Assembly: GCF_003315615.1 (NCBI RefSeq) | Contig: NZ_PDCH01000005.1 | Coordinates: 1-64,000 of the forward strand | Length of the DNA stretch: 64,000 bases | Origin: Bifidobacterium xylocopae | Lineage (GTDB): Bacteria; Actinomycetota; Actinomycetes; Actinomycetales; Bifidobacteriaceae | Reading direction: 5' to 3' | In this document: positions 43,575 through 52,935 of the stretch, in pieces | Layout: the number at the start of each line of letters is the position of its first letter | How positions within the stretch are numbered: the stretch's first letter is position 1 | Made by a program: the position numbers and the translations under genes | The notes under the pieces: model-generated | Told to the model about the DNA's origin: nothing | What the model saw: the letters and a program-made list of their open reading frames with translations, nothing else | Databases searched by the model: none

Positions 43575-46532
43575 ATGGCACACGGCAATAAGCTGGTCAT
43601 CGTGGAGTCGCCCACCAAAGCCAAGAAGATAGGCGGATACCTGGGGCCGGGCTACACTGTCATGGCCTCGGTGGGGCACATCCGTGACCTGGCCAAGCCC
43701 TCGCAGATCCCCGCTTCACAGAAGGAGCGCTTCGGCAGGTTCGGCGTGGACGTGGACCACGACTTCAAGCCCTATTACATCGTCGACGATCGGAAGAAAA
43801 AGACCGTATCCGGTCTGAAGCAGGCGCTCAAGGGCGCCGACGAGCTGTACCTGGCCACTGATGAGGACCGGGAGGGCGAGGCCATCGCCTGGCACCTGGT
43901 GCAGACCCTCAAGCCAAAGGTACCGGTCAAGCGTATGGTCTTCCACGAGATAACGCCCGAGGCCATCAAGGACTCGCTGAACCATACGCGCGACGTGGAC
44001 TCGAACATGGTGACCGCCCAGGAGACCCGGCGTGTGCTTGACCGCCTCTACGGCTATGAGCTCTCTCCGGTCCTGTGGCGCAAGGTGGGGCCGGGGCTCT
44101 CGGCCGGGCGCGTGCAGTCCGTGGCCACCCGGCTGATCGTCGAGCGTGAGCGCGAGCGCATCGCCTTCGTCCGCGCCCCCTACTGGGACCTGGTGGCCGA
44201 CCTGGCCGCCCAGAGCGCCCTGAGCGAGTCCGGCTCCGAACGTTTCCAGGCGCGGATGGTGGAGCTGGGCGGCCGGCGGCTGGCCGGTTCCAAGGACTTC
44301 TCCTCGGACGGGCAGCTGACCGCCGGCGCCAGGAAGGACCAGGCCCGGCAGCTGGACCAGGCCACGGCCGAGCGCCTGGCCGGAGAGCTCAAGGCCGCGG
44401 AATTCACGGTGACCTCGCTGGAGACCAAGCCCTACCACCGCCGCCCGCAGCCGCCCTTCACGACGTCGACCATGCAGCAGACCGCCGGCAACCGGCTAGG
44501 CATGAGCTCGCGCGCCTCCATGCGCGCCGCCCAGAGCCTGTACGAGAACGGTTACATCACCTACATGCGTACCGACTCGGTCACCCTCTCCCAGCAGGCC
44601 ATCTCGGCCGCCCGCAAGAGCGTGGAGGAGGTCTACGGCAAGCAGTACCTGGCCTCCGGTCCCAAGCAGTACGTGACCAAGACCGCCGGCGCCCAGGAGG
44701 CCCACGAGTGCATCCGCCCGGCCGGCTCGCGCTTCCGCAGCCCCCAGGAGCTGGCCTCGTCACTGCCGCCCGACCAGTTGAAGCTCTACACGCTGATTTG
44801 GCGGCGAACCCTGGCCTCGCAGATGGCCGACGCGACCGGATCGACCGCCACGGTGCGGCTGAGCGCGCCCACGCAGACCGAGGGCGAGTCCGTCTTCCAG
44901 GCCTCCGGCACCGTGATCGAGTTCCCCGGTTTCATGAAGGCCATGGGCTTCACGGCCGAACCCGGCAAGGGTGGCAAGAACGGCAAGGCCGAGGGCGACG
45001 GCTCCCTGCCGCCGATGGACAAGGGGCAGCGACTCAAGGCCGACTCGGTCGAGCCCGAGGGTCACGAGACCCAGCCGCCGGCCCGTTACACCGAAGCCTC
45101 ACTGGTCAAGACCCTGGAGGCCAAGGAGATAGGCCGGCCCTCGACCTACGCCTCAATCATCTCGACGATCATCGACCGTGGGTATGTGTACGAGCGTGGC
45201 CGGGCGCTCATCCCCTCCTGGTTGGCGTTCTCCGTCATCAAACTCCTTGAGACGAACTTCCCCCAGTATGTGGATTACCGGTTCACGGCGTTGATGGAAA
45301 ACGGTCTGGATCAGATCGCACACGGGGCGGAATCCGGCAAGGATTGGCTCACCCGCTTCTACTTCGGTTCGGGGCCGGGTGCCGCCAAGTCAGCGGAGGA
45401 AGCCCACGAGGGCCTGCAGGAGCAGGTGGCGCAATTGGGCGACATCGACGCCCACCAGGTGAACACCATCCAGATCGGTGACGGGCTTCAGGTGCGTGTG
45501 GGCCGCTACGGCCCCTACCTTGAGGATACGGACCACAAGGACGACAAAGGTGACCCCAAGCGGGCTTCCCTGCCGGAAACACTGGCACCTGACGAGCTTA
45601 CCGTGGCCAAGGCGCGCGAGCTGATCGAGACCAACTCCGGCGGGCCTCGCGTGCTGGGCACCGACCCGGCCACCGGCGGGCGCGTGGAGCTGCGCAAGGG
45701 CCGCTTCGGACCATACCTGGCCCTGATCACACCGGAGGTGGAGGCCGGTATCAAGGAAGCTGCGGAGAAGAAGGCCGCAGGAAAGAAAGCGACCGAACCC
45801 AAACCCAGGATGGCTTCCCTCTTCAAGACCATGGATCCGGACACCGTGGGTCTGGATGATGCTCTGAAGCTGCTGGGCCTGCCGCGCGAAGTCGGCGAGG
45901 TCGAACTGACCGATGCCAAGACCGGTGAAATGAGCAGAGCCACGGTGACCGCCAGCAACGGCCGCTACGGTCCTTACCTGACCGCCAGCAAGGCGGACGG
46001 CTCCAGCGAGACCCGCTCGCTGGCCTCCGAGGATCAGATCTTCACCGTGGACCAGGTCACGGCCCAGGAGCTTTTCAACCAGCCCAAGTACGGGCGTAGG
46101 AGCCGGGGCGCCGCCAAGCCGCCCCTGCGCGAACTCGGCCCCGATCCGGACAACGGGAAGCCCGTGACCATCAAGGATGGCTTCTACGGGGCATACATCA
46201 CCGACGGCGAAACCAACCGCACGCTGCCCAAGCAGTACACCCCGGCCTCCATCGAACCCGAAGTGGCCTTCCGCCTGCTGGCGGAAAAACGTGCCGCCGG
46301 ACCGACCAAGCGGCGGAAGAGGACCAGCGCCCGCAAGGGCTCGACCGGCTCAGCCAGGAAGGGGACGGCTCGCAAGAGCGCATCCAAGTCGGGGTCCGGC
46401 GCGAAGGCGGCCACCCGAAAGGCTCCAAAGGCGAAAACCGCGTCTACGCGCAAGGCTAGTGTGTCCAAATCGGCCGCGAAGACCAAATCGGTCAGGGGCA
46501 CCAGTCGCAAGACCAGTGAGGATCATTCATGA
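43575..46532 (+). CDS. topA: DNA topoisomerase I
   Basis: 985 residues, ATG behind AAGGAGAGG. The type IA enzyme relaxes negative supercoils. TOPRIM domain NKLVIVESPTKAKKIGGYLG with DEDREGEA; active-site Tyr in NGYITYMRTDSVTLS; then topoisomerase C-terminal repeats (VGRYGPYL, KGRFGPYLALI, NGRYGPYLTAS, DGFYGAYI). The last ~75 residues are Lys/Arg/Ser/Ala-rich (TSARKGSTGSARKGTARKSA), as in actinobacterial TopA, where this tail aids DNA binding and processivity. It overlaps tmk by 4 bp. Confidence 0.97.
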   Translation: MAHGNKLVIVESPTKAKKIGGYLGPGYTVMASVGHIRDLAKPSQIPASQKERFGRFGVDVDHDFKPYYIVDDRKKKTVSGLKQALKGADELYLATDEDREGEAIAWHLVQTLKPKVPVKRMVFHEITPEAIKDSLNHTRDVDSNMVTAQETRRVLDRLYGYELSPVLWRKVGPGLSAGRVQSVATRLIVERERERIAFVRAPYWDLVADLAAQSALSESGSERFQARMVELGGRRLAGSKDFSSDGQLTAGARKDQARQLDQATAERLAGELKAAEFTVTSLETKPYHRRPQPPFTTSTMQQTAGNRLGMSSRASMRAAQSLYENGYITYMRTDSVTLSQQAISAARKSVEEVYGKQYLASGPKQYVTKTAGAQEAHECIRPAGSRFRSPQELASSLPPDQLKLYTLIWRRTLASQMADATGSTATVRLSAPTQTEGESVFQASGTVIEFPGFMKAMGFTAEPGKGGKNGKAEGDGSLPPMDKGQRLKADSVEPEGHETQPPARYTEASLVKTLEAKEIGRPSTYASIISTIIDRGYVYERGRALIPSWLAFSVIKLLETNFPQYVDYRFTALMENGLDQIAHGAESGKDWLTRFYFGSGPGAAKSAEEAHEGLQEQVAQLGDIDAHQVNTIQIGDGLQVRVGRYGPYLEDTDHKDDKGDPKRASLPETLAPDELTVAKARELIETNSGGPRVLGTDPATGGRVELRKGRFGPYLALITPEVEAGIKEAAEKKAAGKKATEPKPRMASLFKTMDPDTVGLDDALKLLGLPREVGEVELTDAKTGEMSRATVTASNGRYGPYLTASKADGSSETRSLASEDQIFTVDQVTAQELFNQPKYGRRSRGAAKPPLRELGPDPDNGKPVTIKDGFYGAYITDGETNRTLPKQYTPASIEPEVAFRLLAEKRAAGPTKRRKRTSARKGSTGSARKGTARKSASKSGSGAKAATRKAPKAKTASTRKASVSKSAAKTKSVRGTSRKTSEDHS

Positions 46533-47467
46533 GTCAGGGATTGTTCATATCGTTCGAGGGTGTTGACGGAGCGGGTAAGACCACACAGGCCCAGCGCGCC
46601 CGCGATTACCTGCAGGGCAAGGGGCTGCGCTCGATGGTGACCCGGGAACCGGGCGGCACCCCGGCGGGTCTTGCCATCAGGGAACTGGTCCTGCACGGTA
46701 TGTGTGCTTTCCCCTCTTTCGCGGTGACCGGCGGCACCGACGTGGTGGATTCCTCCGACGACCTGGATTCGCGCACTGAGGCCCTCCTGTATGCGGCGGA
46801 CCGGGCCGAGCATGTGGCCCAGGTTATTCGGCCGGCACTCGAGCGTGGCGACATCGTACTGTGCGACCGCTACTCCGACTCCACGATCGCCTACCAGGCT
46901 GGTGGGCGTAAGTTGGACGAAGGCTCCATAGCACGTTTGAGCGCCTGGGCTTCAGACGGGTTGATCCCCAAGCGCACCTATCTGTTGGACGTAGACCCCG
47001 CCCAATCCCACGACCGGGTGAACGATGAGCCCGACCGTTTGGAGGCCGCAGGTGACGCCTTCCAGGAGCAGGTGCGGGAGAAGTTCCTGGAGCTGGCCGA
47101 GCAGGAACCTGACCGCTTCCGGGTGATCGATGCCTCGTTGCCGCTCGATGAGGTCTGGCGCTTGATCCAGGAGGATCTGGAAGCCCTGACCGCTGACATG
47201 ATTCCCAACCTTCCCGACCAGGATGACGACGAGGACGGTGATGACGCGGCCGACGGCGATGACCCGGCGGATCCGGATGCCCAGGAAGACGACCTGGACG
47301 ATGATGCGGGCGATGCCGGATATGACGCGGATGAGGATGACGACGAGCTGGACGATGGGGGCGATGATGAGGACAGCGACGCCGCCTTGGACGGCGACGG
47401 TGATGTGGAGCCCGCAGCCAGTCTCACCGATTCCGCCGAAGACGACCGGATGGGTCAGGGGCGGTGA
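46529..47467 (+). CDS. tmk: Thymidylate kinase with acidic C-terminal extension
   Basis: 312 residues, about 100 longer than usual TMK. It phosphorylates dTMP to dTDP. Walker A GVDGAGKT at residues 11-18, the DR(Y/S) motif LCDRYSDSTIAYQ and the LID region are normal. After about residue 230 comes a run almost wholly of Asp, Glu, Gly and Ala (QDDDEDGDDAADGDD and more), roughly 70 residues. This tail is odd for the family. It is translated directly after the lysine-rich tail of TopA (ATGA overlap) and before holB (GTGA overlap). Confidence 0.95.
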   Translation: MSQGLFISFEGVDGAGKTTQAQRARDYLQGKGLRSMVTREPGGTPAGLAIRELVLHGMCAFPSFAVTGGTDVVDSSDDLDSRTEALLYAADRAEHVAQVIRPALERGDIVLCDRYSDSTIAYQAGGRKLDEGSIARLSAWASDGLIPKRTYLLDVDPAQSHDRVNDEPDRLEAAGDAFQEQVREKFLELAEQEPDRFRVIDASLPLDEVWRLIQEDLEALTADMIPNLPDQDDDEDGDDAADGDDPADPDAQEDDLDDDAGDAGYDADEDDDELDDGGDDEDSDAALDGDGDVEPAASLTDSAEDDRMGQGR

Positions 47468-48624
47468 GCGTCTGGGACTCCATGGTCGGTCAGGATAATG
47501 CGGTCGACCTGCTGAAGCGGGTGGTCGCCTCGCAGGACCAGGCCAGGGATGACATGACCCAGTCCTGGCTGTTCTGCGGCCCCCCTGGATCCGGGCGTTC
47601 CAACCTGGCCAAGGCCTTTGCGGCGGCCCTGATCAGCCCTGATCACGGCCTTGGTGACGAGCCAACCAGCCAAACCCGGCAGGTATTGGCCGGCAGCCAT
47701 CCCGATGTGACCTACCTTGCCACAGAGAGGGTGACAATCGGCATCAAGGAGGTCCGCCGGTTGATCATGGCCTCCGAGCAGATGCCGTCCACCGCCCCGT
47801 GGCGGGTGATCGTGATCGAGGATGTGGACCGGATGATGGAGCGCACCACCAATGTGCTCCTCAAGGAGATCGAGGAGCCGGCCGAACATACGGTCTGGAT
47901 TCTGTGCGCACCCAGCGCCCAGGACGTGCTGCCCACCATCCGCTCGCGCACACGCATCGTGAGCCTTGCGGTACCCACCGACAAGGCCGTGGCCGATTTC
48001 CTCCAGACCAGCATGGGAACGGAGCGTCACCTGGCGGCACGCGCCGCCCGCCTGGCCCAAGGGCACATCGGTGTGGCCAAGCTCTACGCCAGCGACCCTC
48101 AGGTGCTGAAGGAGCGCGATGATCTGGTTGTCGGCCTGTTGGACATGCACCGTGCTTCCCAGGCGATTCTGCTTGGTGTCAGGATGGCCGACCAGGCCCA
48201 GGAGCAGGCCAAGCGATACGCGGAAAAGCAGGTGGCGGCGGACGAGGCCGACTTCCGGCGTATCAATGGCTTGAAGCCGGGCGATCCGGTGCCTCGTCAG
48301 ATCCTGGGAGCCTACCATGAGCTCATCGGAAAGGACGAGCTGCGTCGCCGGACCATCAGGCGCTCCCGCGACGTGCTTGACCGCGACCTGAATACGATCG
48401 CCTCCGTCTACCGGGACGTGTGCGTCATACAGAACGGCGCCGAAGCGCAGGTTGGCCTGGTCAACCTGGAGAACCGTGCCGCCATCACCGAACTGTCCGT
48501 ACGTCTGAGCCGCCAGGGCGCCATAGAGCGCATCCGCCAGATCGGAGTGGCCCGTCGGAGGATCGAAGGCAACGGTTCCCAGCTGTTGGATCTGGAGGCC
48601 ATGATGTGTGACCTCCTGGTCTGA
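47464..48624 (+). CDS. holB: DNA polymerase III subunit delta'
   Basis: 386 residues from GTG 47464, overlapping tmk by 4 bp. The clamp-loader subunit has a degenerate Walker A: CGPPGSGRSNLAKAFA, with Arg in place of the catalytic Lys, consistent with delta' subunits that do not bind ATP. Sensor-like VIVIEDVDRMMERTTNVLLK and WILCAPSAQDVLPTIRSRTR match the family. The topA-tmk-holB cluster is common in Actinobacteria. Confidence 0.92.
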   Translation: MSVWDSMVGQDNAVDLLKRVVASQDQARDDMTQSWLFCGPPGSGRSNLAKAFAAALISPDHGLGDEPTSQTRQVLAGSHPDVTYLATERVTIGIKEVRRLIMASEQMPSTAPWRVIVIEDVDRMMERTTNVLLKEIEEPAEHTVWILCAPSAQDVLPTIRSRTRIVSLAVPTDKAVADFLQTSMGTERHLAARAARLAQGHIGVAKLYASDPQVLKERDDLVVGLLDMHRASQAILLGVRMADQAQEQAKRYAEKQVAADEADFRRINGLKPGDPVPRQILGAYHELIGKDELRRRTIRRSRDVLDRDLNTIASVYRDVCVIQNGAEAQVGLVNLENRAAITELSVRLSRQGAIERIRQIGVARRRIEGNGSQLLDLEAMMCDLLV

Positions 48625-48704
48625 GGCCTGGGCCAGGAATCCCGCTCGTTCCCGTGCGAACGGCCCGGGTTTGACTGCTGGCGGCAGGGCGGGAGAATGA
48701 ACGT

Positions 48705-49253
48705 ATGAGAATCGCAACCGATTTCGACATCATTCCCGACGAATACGCCAAGCGGGCCGGCGGCGACCGCAGTCTGGACGATACACCGGTCGTCTCCTTC
48801 CCCTTCATGCTGGAGGACCTGCCAGAGGGAGCAGCCTTCCTGAGCTGGGAGCTGGTCGACCCCGATTCCATCCCGGTCTGTGGCTTCCAGTGGATCCACT
48901 GGTCATTGGCCAACCTGCCCTTGGGCCGGCTGGTGGAAGATCCGGCATCCGGTGCGGTGCACGTCCCCGCCGACCTTTCGCGTCGCCTGTCGGACCTGGC
49001 TCCTGGCGCGACCCAGGGCCGGACCTCGCAGGCATCCAAGTTCGTAGGGGGCACCAACCCTGCCCTGACATGCCGTTACAACGGACCCACTCCGCCGGAC
49101 ACGACCCATGACTATGTCCTGCGCGTCTGGGCCACTGGCATGCCCCTGCCCGGCCTGGAGGAGGGCTTCTGGCTCAATGCCCTGGAGCGCGCCGTCCATG
49201 ACAACCCGGCTGTATTGGCCCAGGCCGAGGCCTGGTTGCCTGCCGAAGCCTGA
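48705..49253 (+). CDS. YbhB/YbcL-family (PEBP-like) protein
   Basis: 182 residues, cytoplasmic. The phosphatidylethanolamine-binding-protein fold is visible in LSWELVDPDSIPVCGFQWIHW, GTNPALTCRYNGPTPPDTTH and the conserved DYVLRVWAT segment. Family members are small ligand-binding proteins of unclear role in bacteria. GGGAGAATGAACGT precedes the ATG. It stands 80 bp after holB. Confidence 0.88.
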   Translation: MRIATDFDIIPDEYAKRAGGDRSLDDTPVVSFPFMLEDLPEGAAFLSWELVDPDSIPVCGFQWIHWSLANLPLGRLVEDPASGAVHVPADLSRRLSDLAPGATQGRTSQASKFVGGTNPALTCRYNGPTPPDTTHDYVLRVWATGMPLPGLEEGFWLNALERAVHDNPAVLAQAEAWLPAEA

Positions 49254-49418
49254 GCCGGCGTCGGTGAGCCTTGGGCTTCCGCCCGTTACTTGGGGACGGT
49301 AGAGTGGGAGCCACGCAAGACGGTCCTGGTGTGTTTGGCGCGCTCCGGGAGCGTCCGGCGGTTCGTCCACGCAAGCCGTTCGGCCGCGTCGTCGGCCACG
49401 GGAAAAGGAAGGCGCACC

Positions 49419-50945
49419 ATGCCCTGTACAACGCTCCTAGTCGGCAAGAAGGCAAGCTATGATGGCTCCACCATCATCGCCCGCAATGAGGATTCGGCCA
49501 ACGGTCAGTTCAGGCCCAAACGCTTCATCGTTGTCCGCCCGGATGAGCAGCCCAGGCACTATCGCAGCGTTCTGAGTCACGTCGAGATAGACCTGCCCGA
49601 CGATCCCATGCGGTACACGGCGGTGCCCAACTCCATCCTGAACAAGGGCATCTGGGGACAGAACGGGGTAAACGAGGCGAATGTGGCCATGACCGCCACG
49701 GAGACGATCACCACCAACGAGCGCATCCTGGGTGCCGACCCGCTGGTCGAGCTTGTGCCCGCCGTGGGCAGGTCGGGGGACGTGGATTATGTGCCTGAGC
49801 AGGCCGGCGGCATCGGCGAGGAGGATCTGGTCACCATCGTCCTGCCATACATCCGCTCGGCCAGGGAGGGTGTCGAGCGCTTGGGAGCCCTGCTGGAGGA
49901 GTACGGCACCTACGAGATGAACGGAGTGGCCTTCTCCGACTCCGACGAAATCTGGTGGATGGAGACCGTGGGCGGACACCACTGGATCGCCCGCCGCGTG
50001 CCCGATGACTGCTACGTGACCATGCCCAATCAGCTTGGCATCGACGAGCTGGACCTGGATGACGCCCTGGGCGCACAGGAAGAGTGCATGTGCTCCGCCG
50101 ACCTGCGTGAGTTCATCGATACGAACCACCTGGACCTGTCCATCGAGTCGGTCTCACCATTCAATCCGCGCACAGCCTTCGGCTCCCACTCGGATTCCGA
50201 CCATGTCTACAACACGCCGCGCGCCTGGTACATGCAGCGCTTCCTGAACCCCTACGACGAAGTCTGGGACGGCCCGGACGCCGACCATACGCCCATGAGC
50301 GACGACATACCATGGTGCCGCCAGCCCGAACGCAAAATCACGATTGAGGATGTCAAGTACCTGCTGAGCTCCCACTACCAGGGCACCGTATACGATCCCT
50401 ATGCGATCATCGGTGATGAGCACTCCAAGGGCCTCTACCGCCCCATCGGCATCAACCGTACCGACCAGCTGGCCGTCATCCAGCTGCGCCCCTATGCACC
50501 GGCCGGCTGCATGGCCGTCCAGTGGATGGCTTTCGGTTCCAACCCCTTCAATGCCCTGATCCCCTTCTACACGAACGTGGATGAAACGCCGGCATACCTG
50601 GCAGATGCGGGCGAACGGGTGACCACCGACACCCTGTATTGGTCCGATCGCATCATCGCGGCGCTGTCCGACTCGGCCTATGCGGACACGGCGAACGCCA
50701 ACGAGCGCTACCAGCAGAGGATCGGTGGTCTGGCACACCGGATGATCGCCGCCGGCGACGATCAGGTGGCCCGCCTGCAGGGTGCAGAAGACGGCACCGA
50801 CAACGAGGAGGTGCGCGAGGTGTTGCGCGCCGCCAACGAGGCCATGGCCGACCAAGTGCGCAGGGAGACCGATGACCTGCTGGGCAAGGTGCTCTACACG
50901 GTCAGCCTGAAGATGCGCAACGCCTACCACATGTCCGACCACTGA
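49419..50945 (+). CDS. pepD: C69-family dipeptidase
   Basis: 508 residues from ATG 49419 (AAGGAAGG before it). The N-terminal nucleophile is Cys3 (MPCTTLLVGKKASYDGSTII), as in PepD dipeptidases, with ARNEDSANG and the NERILGADPLVE segment. The frame continues with GTYEMNGVAFSDSDEIWWME and PNQLGIDELDL. Cytosolic dipeptide hydrolysis supports nitrogen supply. No neighbour in the same operon. Confidence 0.92.
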   Translation: MPCTTLLVGKKASYDGSTIIARNEDSANGQFRPKRFIVVRPDEQPRHYRSVLSHVEIDLPDDPMRYTAVPNSILNKGIWGQNGVNEANVAMTATETITTNERILGADPLVELVPAVGRSGDVDYVPEQAGGIGEEDLVTIVLPYIRSAREGVERLGALLEEYGTYEMNGVAFSDSDEIWWMETVGGHHWIARRVPDDCYVTMPNQLGIDELDLDDALGAQEECMCSADLREFIDTNHLDLSIESVSPFNPRTAFGSHSDSDHVYNTPRAWYMQRFLNPYDEVWDGPDADHTPMSDDIPWCRQPERKITIEDVKYLLSSHYQGTVYDPYAIIGDEHSKGLYRPIGINRTDQLAVIQLRPYAPAGCMAVQWMAFGSNPFNALIPFYTNVDETPAYLADAGERVTTDTLYWSDRIIAALSDSAYADTANANERYQQRIGGLAHRMIAAGDDQVARLQGAEDGTDNEEVREVLRAANEAMADQVRRETDDLLGKVLYTVSLKMRNAYHMSDH

Positions 50946-51065
50946 GCGGCATTCCTCCGTCGGCTTGGCGGTCTGGAACAGGGCCCTGCCGGCGGATAGC
51001 GTGTATCCATATCAGTATCGGCTTCGTCGCGCACGGGTAAGTCGGCGCGGGAACGGGAGGGCGGC

Positions 51066-52601
51066 ATGGCCTCATTCGATGATTTCGTGAAACCATACGG
51101 TCTGGTCGACAAGGTGGACGCCTTCGGCTACCTGGATTATCTGCGGACCCAGCCTGATGGGCGGGCCAAGCGGGGCCAGGTGATCCTGGTCACCGCCGAC
51201 ACCCCGCTGAAAGCCTCGCGCGGCGAAGGCAAGACCACCACGACGATCGCATTGATCGATGCCTTGCGCGAGCGGGGAGTGGACGCCGCGGCGGTCCTGC
51301 GCCAACCAAGCATGGGCATTACGGCCGCCGGGTCCAAGGGCGGCGCCTCGGGCGGCGGCAAATCCTCCCTGGCTCATCCGGAGCTGGTGGACTGGGGTCT
51401 GTGCGGGGAAATGGCGGCCATCGAGAACGCCCAGAACCTCCTGGTCTCCTTTGCCGAAAAGGCCGTGGATGAGGGGGTCCTCGACACCATACTGCTGCCG
51501 CGTGTCTCCGAGGTGCCTTCGCGTGCCCTGCGTCAGATCATGGTGGACCGGGGCAAGGCCGACATTCCCGAACGGGTGGTGCTCACCCCCACTTGTGAAC
51601 TCATGCAGATTGTTGTGCTTTCGCGTTCCATGGAGGAGGTGTCCCGGCGGGTGGCGGCCATGACGGCAGGCACCAAGGACGGCCGGCCGGTCCTGTTTGG
51701 CTCCTTCGTCGACCTGTGGCGAATCACGAACATGCTGTCCGATGCGGTGAAACCGGCCATGACGACCACCCAGGCGGGTTCACCGGTCTATGTGCACTGC
51801 GGGCCTTTCGCCAATGTATCCCTGGGAATCCCCAGCCTGGTTTCGGTCCAGATGGCCTGCGCCCGGCACGACCTGGTCGTGGTCGAGGCAGGGTATGGCG
51901 CCGATGCGGGCGCCCAGAAGTGGCTGGACATCGCCGCGCGGGAGTTCGGCGCCCAGTGGCCGGCGGCAGCGGTTGTGGTCACCCGCGCCACCACCTGGCG
52001 TGACGACCCGGCACTGCGCTGGCGTTACCCCTTCCATGTCAGGCGTATGGAGGGCCTGGGAATCCCGGCTTTCCCGCTCGTCAACCTGTGGGAGGGGGAG
52101 GACGGCGAAGTGGACGACCTGCGGCGAACCACCGATCAGCTGGGTTTGCGGCGGCCCATCATAGGCAACCTTTTCCGCGACGGCGGATCGGCTCTGGCCG
52201 CCCAGCTGGATGACTTCATCGAGGTCCTGCAGGAGGGGCGGTCCCATGGCGCACAGGCTCCGGCGGAGGCCCTGCGCTCCCACAAGGGCATGGACCTGGT
52301 CGATCAGTTGCGGTGGATAGCATCCTCGGCCTATGGGGTGCCTGCCGGGCGCGTGGTATGCGGCCCTGATTTCATGGACTCCTTGGCCGCCGCCCGTGCC
52401 TTGTGCAAGGGGCAGGGGCTGGACCTGAACGACCTGGTGCCCGTCGCGGTCAAATCCCCGGCCACGATGACCGATGACGATTCGGCCCCCGAGGCCGAGC
52501 GGACCGTGACCCTGAAAAAAGTCGAGGCCCATACCGGTGCAGGACTGATCCAGGTGAACCTGACGAAGTCCCTGACCACGCCCATGCCCAAGATCGTATG
52601 A
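51066..52601 (+). CDS. fhs: Formate--tetrahydrofolate ligase
   Basis: 511 residues, somewhat shorter than the usual ~555. It makes 10-formyl-THF from formate, ATP and THF. The P-loop is SRGEGKTTTTIALIDALRER; QPSMGITAAGSKGGASGGGK is the characteristic substrate loop; LPRVSEVPSRALRQIMVDRG and EAHTGAGLIQVNLTKSL follow. GGGAGG precedes the ATG. Bifidobacteria make formate with pyruvate formate-lyase, which could supply this enzyme. Confidence 0.95.
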   Translation: MASFDDFVKPYGLVDKVDAFGYLDYLRTQPDGRAKRGQVILVTADTPLKASRGEGKTTTTIALIDALRERGVDAAAVLRQPSMGITAAGSKGGASGGGKSSLAHPELVDWGLCGEMAAIENAQNLLVSFAEKAVDEGVLDTILLPRVSEVPSRALRQIMVDRGKADIPERVVLTPTCELMQIVVLSRSMEEVSRRVAAMTAGTKDGRPVLFGSFVDLWRITNMLSDAVKPAMTTTQAGSPVYVHCGPFANVSLGIPSLVSVQMACARHDLVVVEAGYGADAGAQKWLDIAAREFGAQWPAAAVVVTRATTWRDDPALRWRYPFHVRRMEGLGIPAFPLVNLWEGEDGEVDDLRRTTDQLGLRRPIIGNLFRDGGSALAAQLDDFIEVLQEGRSHGAQAPAEALRSHKGMDLVDQLRWIASSAYGVPAGRVVCGPDFMDSLAAARALCKGQGLDLNDLVPVAVKSPATMTDDDSAPEAERTVTLKKVEAHTGAGLIQVNLTKSLTTPMPKIV

Positions 52602-52726
52602 GCGCTTGAGGGTGCCGAGGAGACGCTGAGGATACCGGCCTACCGGGTTGCATCTTCCGTCTCCTCTGCCGCCCGGTCCGACCATCCGGCGGATGGCGGC
52701 CGACGGCACGCCGTAAGCTGAGGGCC

Positions 52727-52754
52727 TTGCGCCCGAGCGAAAAAGCGGTATAGT
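52727..52754 (+). promoter_or_regulatory. tRNA-Lys promoter
   Basis: TTGCGC (52727-52732), 16-base spacer, TATAGT (52749-52754), 26 bases before the mature tRNA 5' end. Confidence 0.65.
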
Positions 52755-52780
52755 TGCTTCTTGGCTCTTGAATGTGCTAC

Positions 52781-52854
52781 GCCCCTGTAGCTCAGTTGGC
52801 TAGAGCAGCTGACTCTTAATCAGCGTGTCCGGGGTTCGAGCCCCCGCGGGGGCA
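52781..52854 (+). tRNA. tRNA-Lys (anticodon CTT)
   Basis: 74 bases folding as a cloverleaf: acceptor GCCCCTG/CGGGGGC, D-arm GCTCAGTTGGCTAGAGC, anticodon stem GCTGA/TCAGC with loop CTCTTAA, and T-arm CGGGGTTCGAGCCCCCG. The discriminator is A and CCA is not encoded. Confidence 0.97.
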
Positions 52855-52863
52855 CAGAGAGCA

Positions 52864-52894
52864 AATGGTCCGAGGCGGCAAGCCCCGGGCCATT
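52864..52894 (+). terminator. Hairpin after tRNA-Lys
   Basis: A 13-bp stem with one mismatch (AATGGTCCGAGGC against GCCCCGGGCCATT), 10 bases after the tRNA. No T-run follows, so termination may be partial. Confidence 0.5.
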
Positions 52895-52935
52895 GTCGTA
52901 TGGAAGGGGTCCCGGACAAGGGAGGGGAGTCGCCC

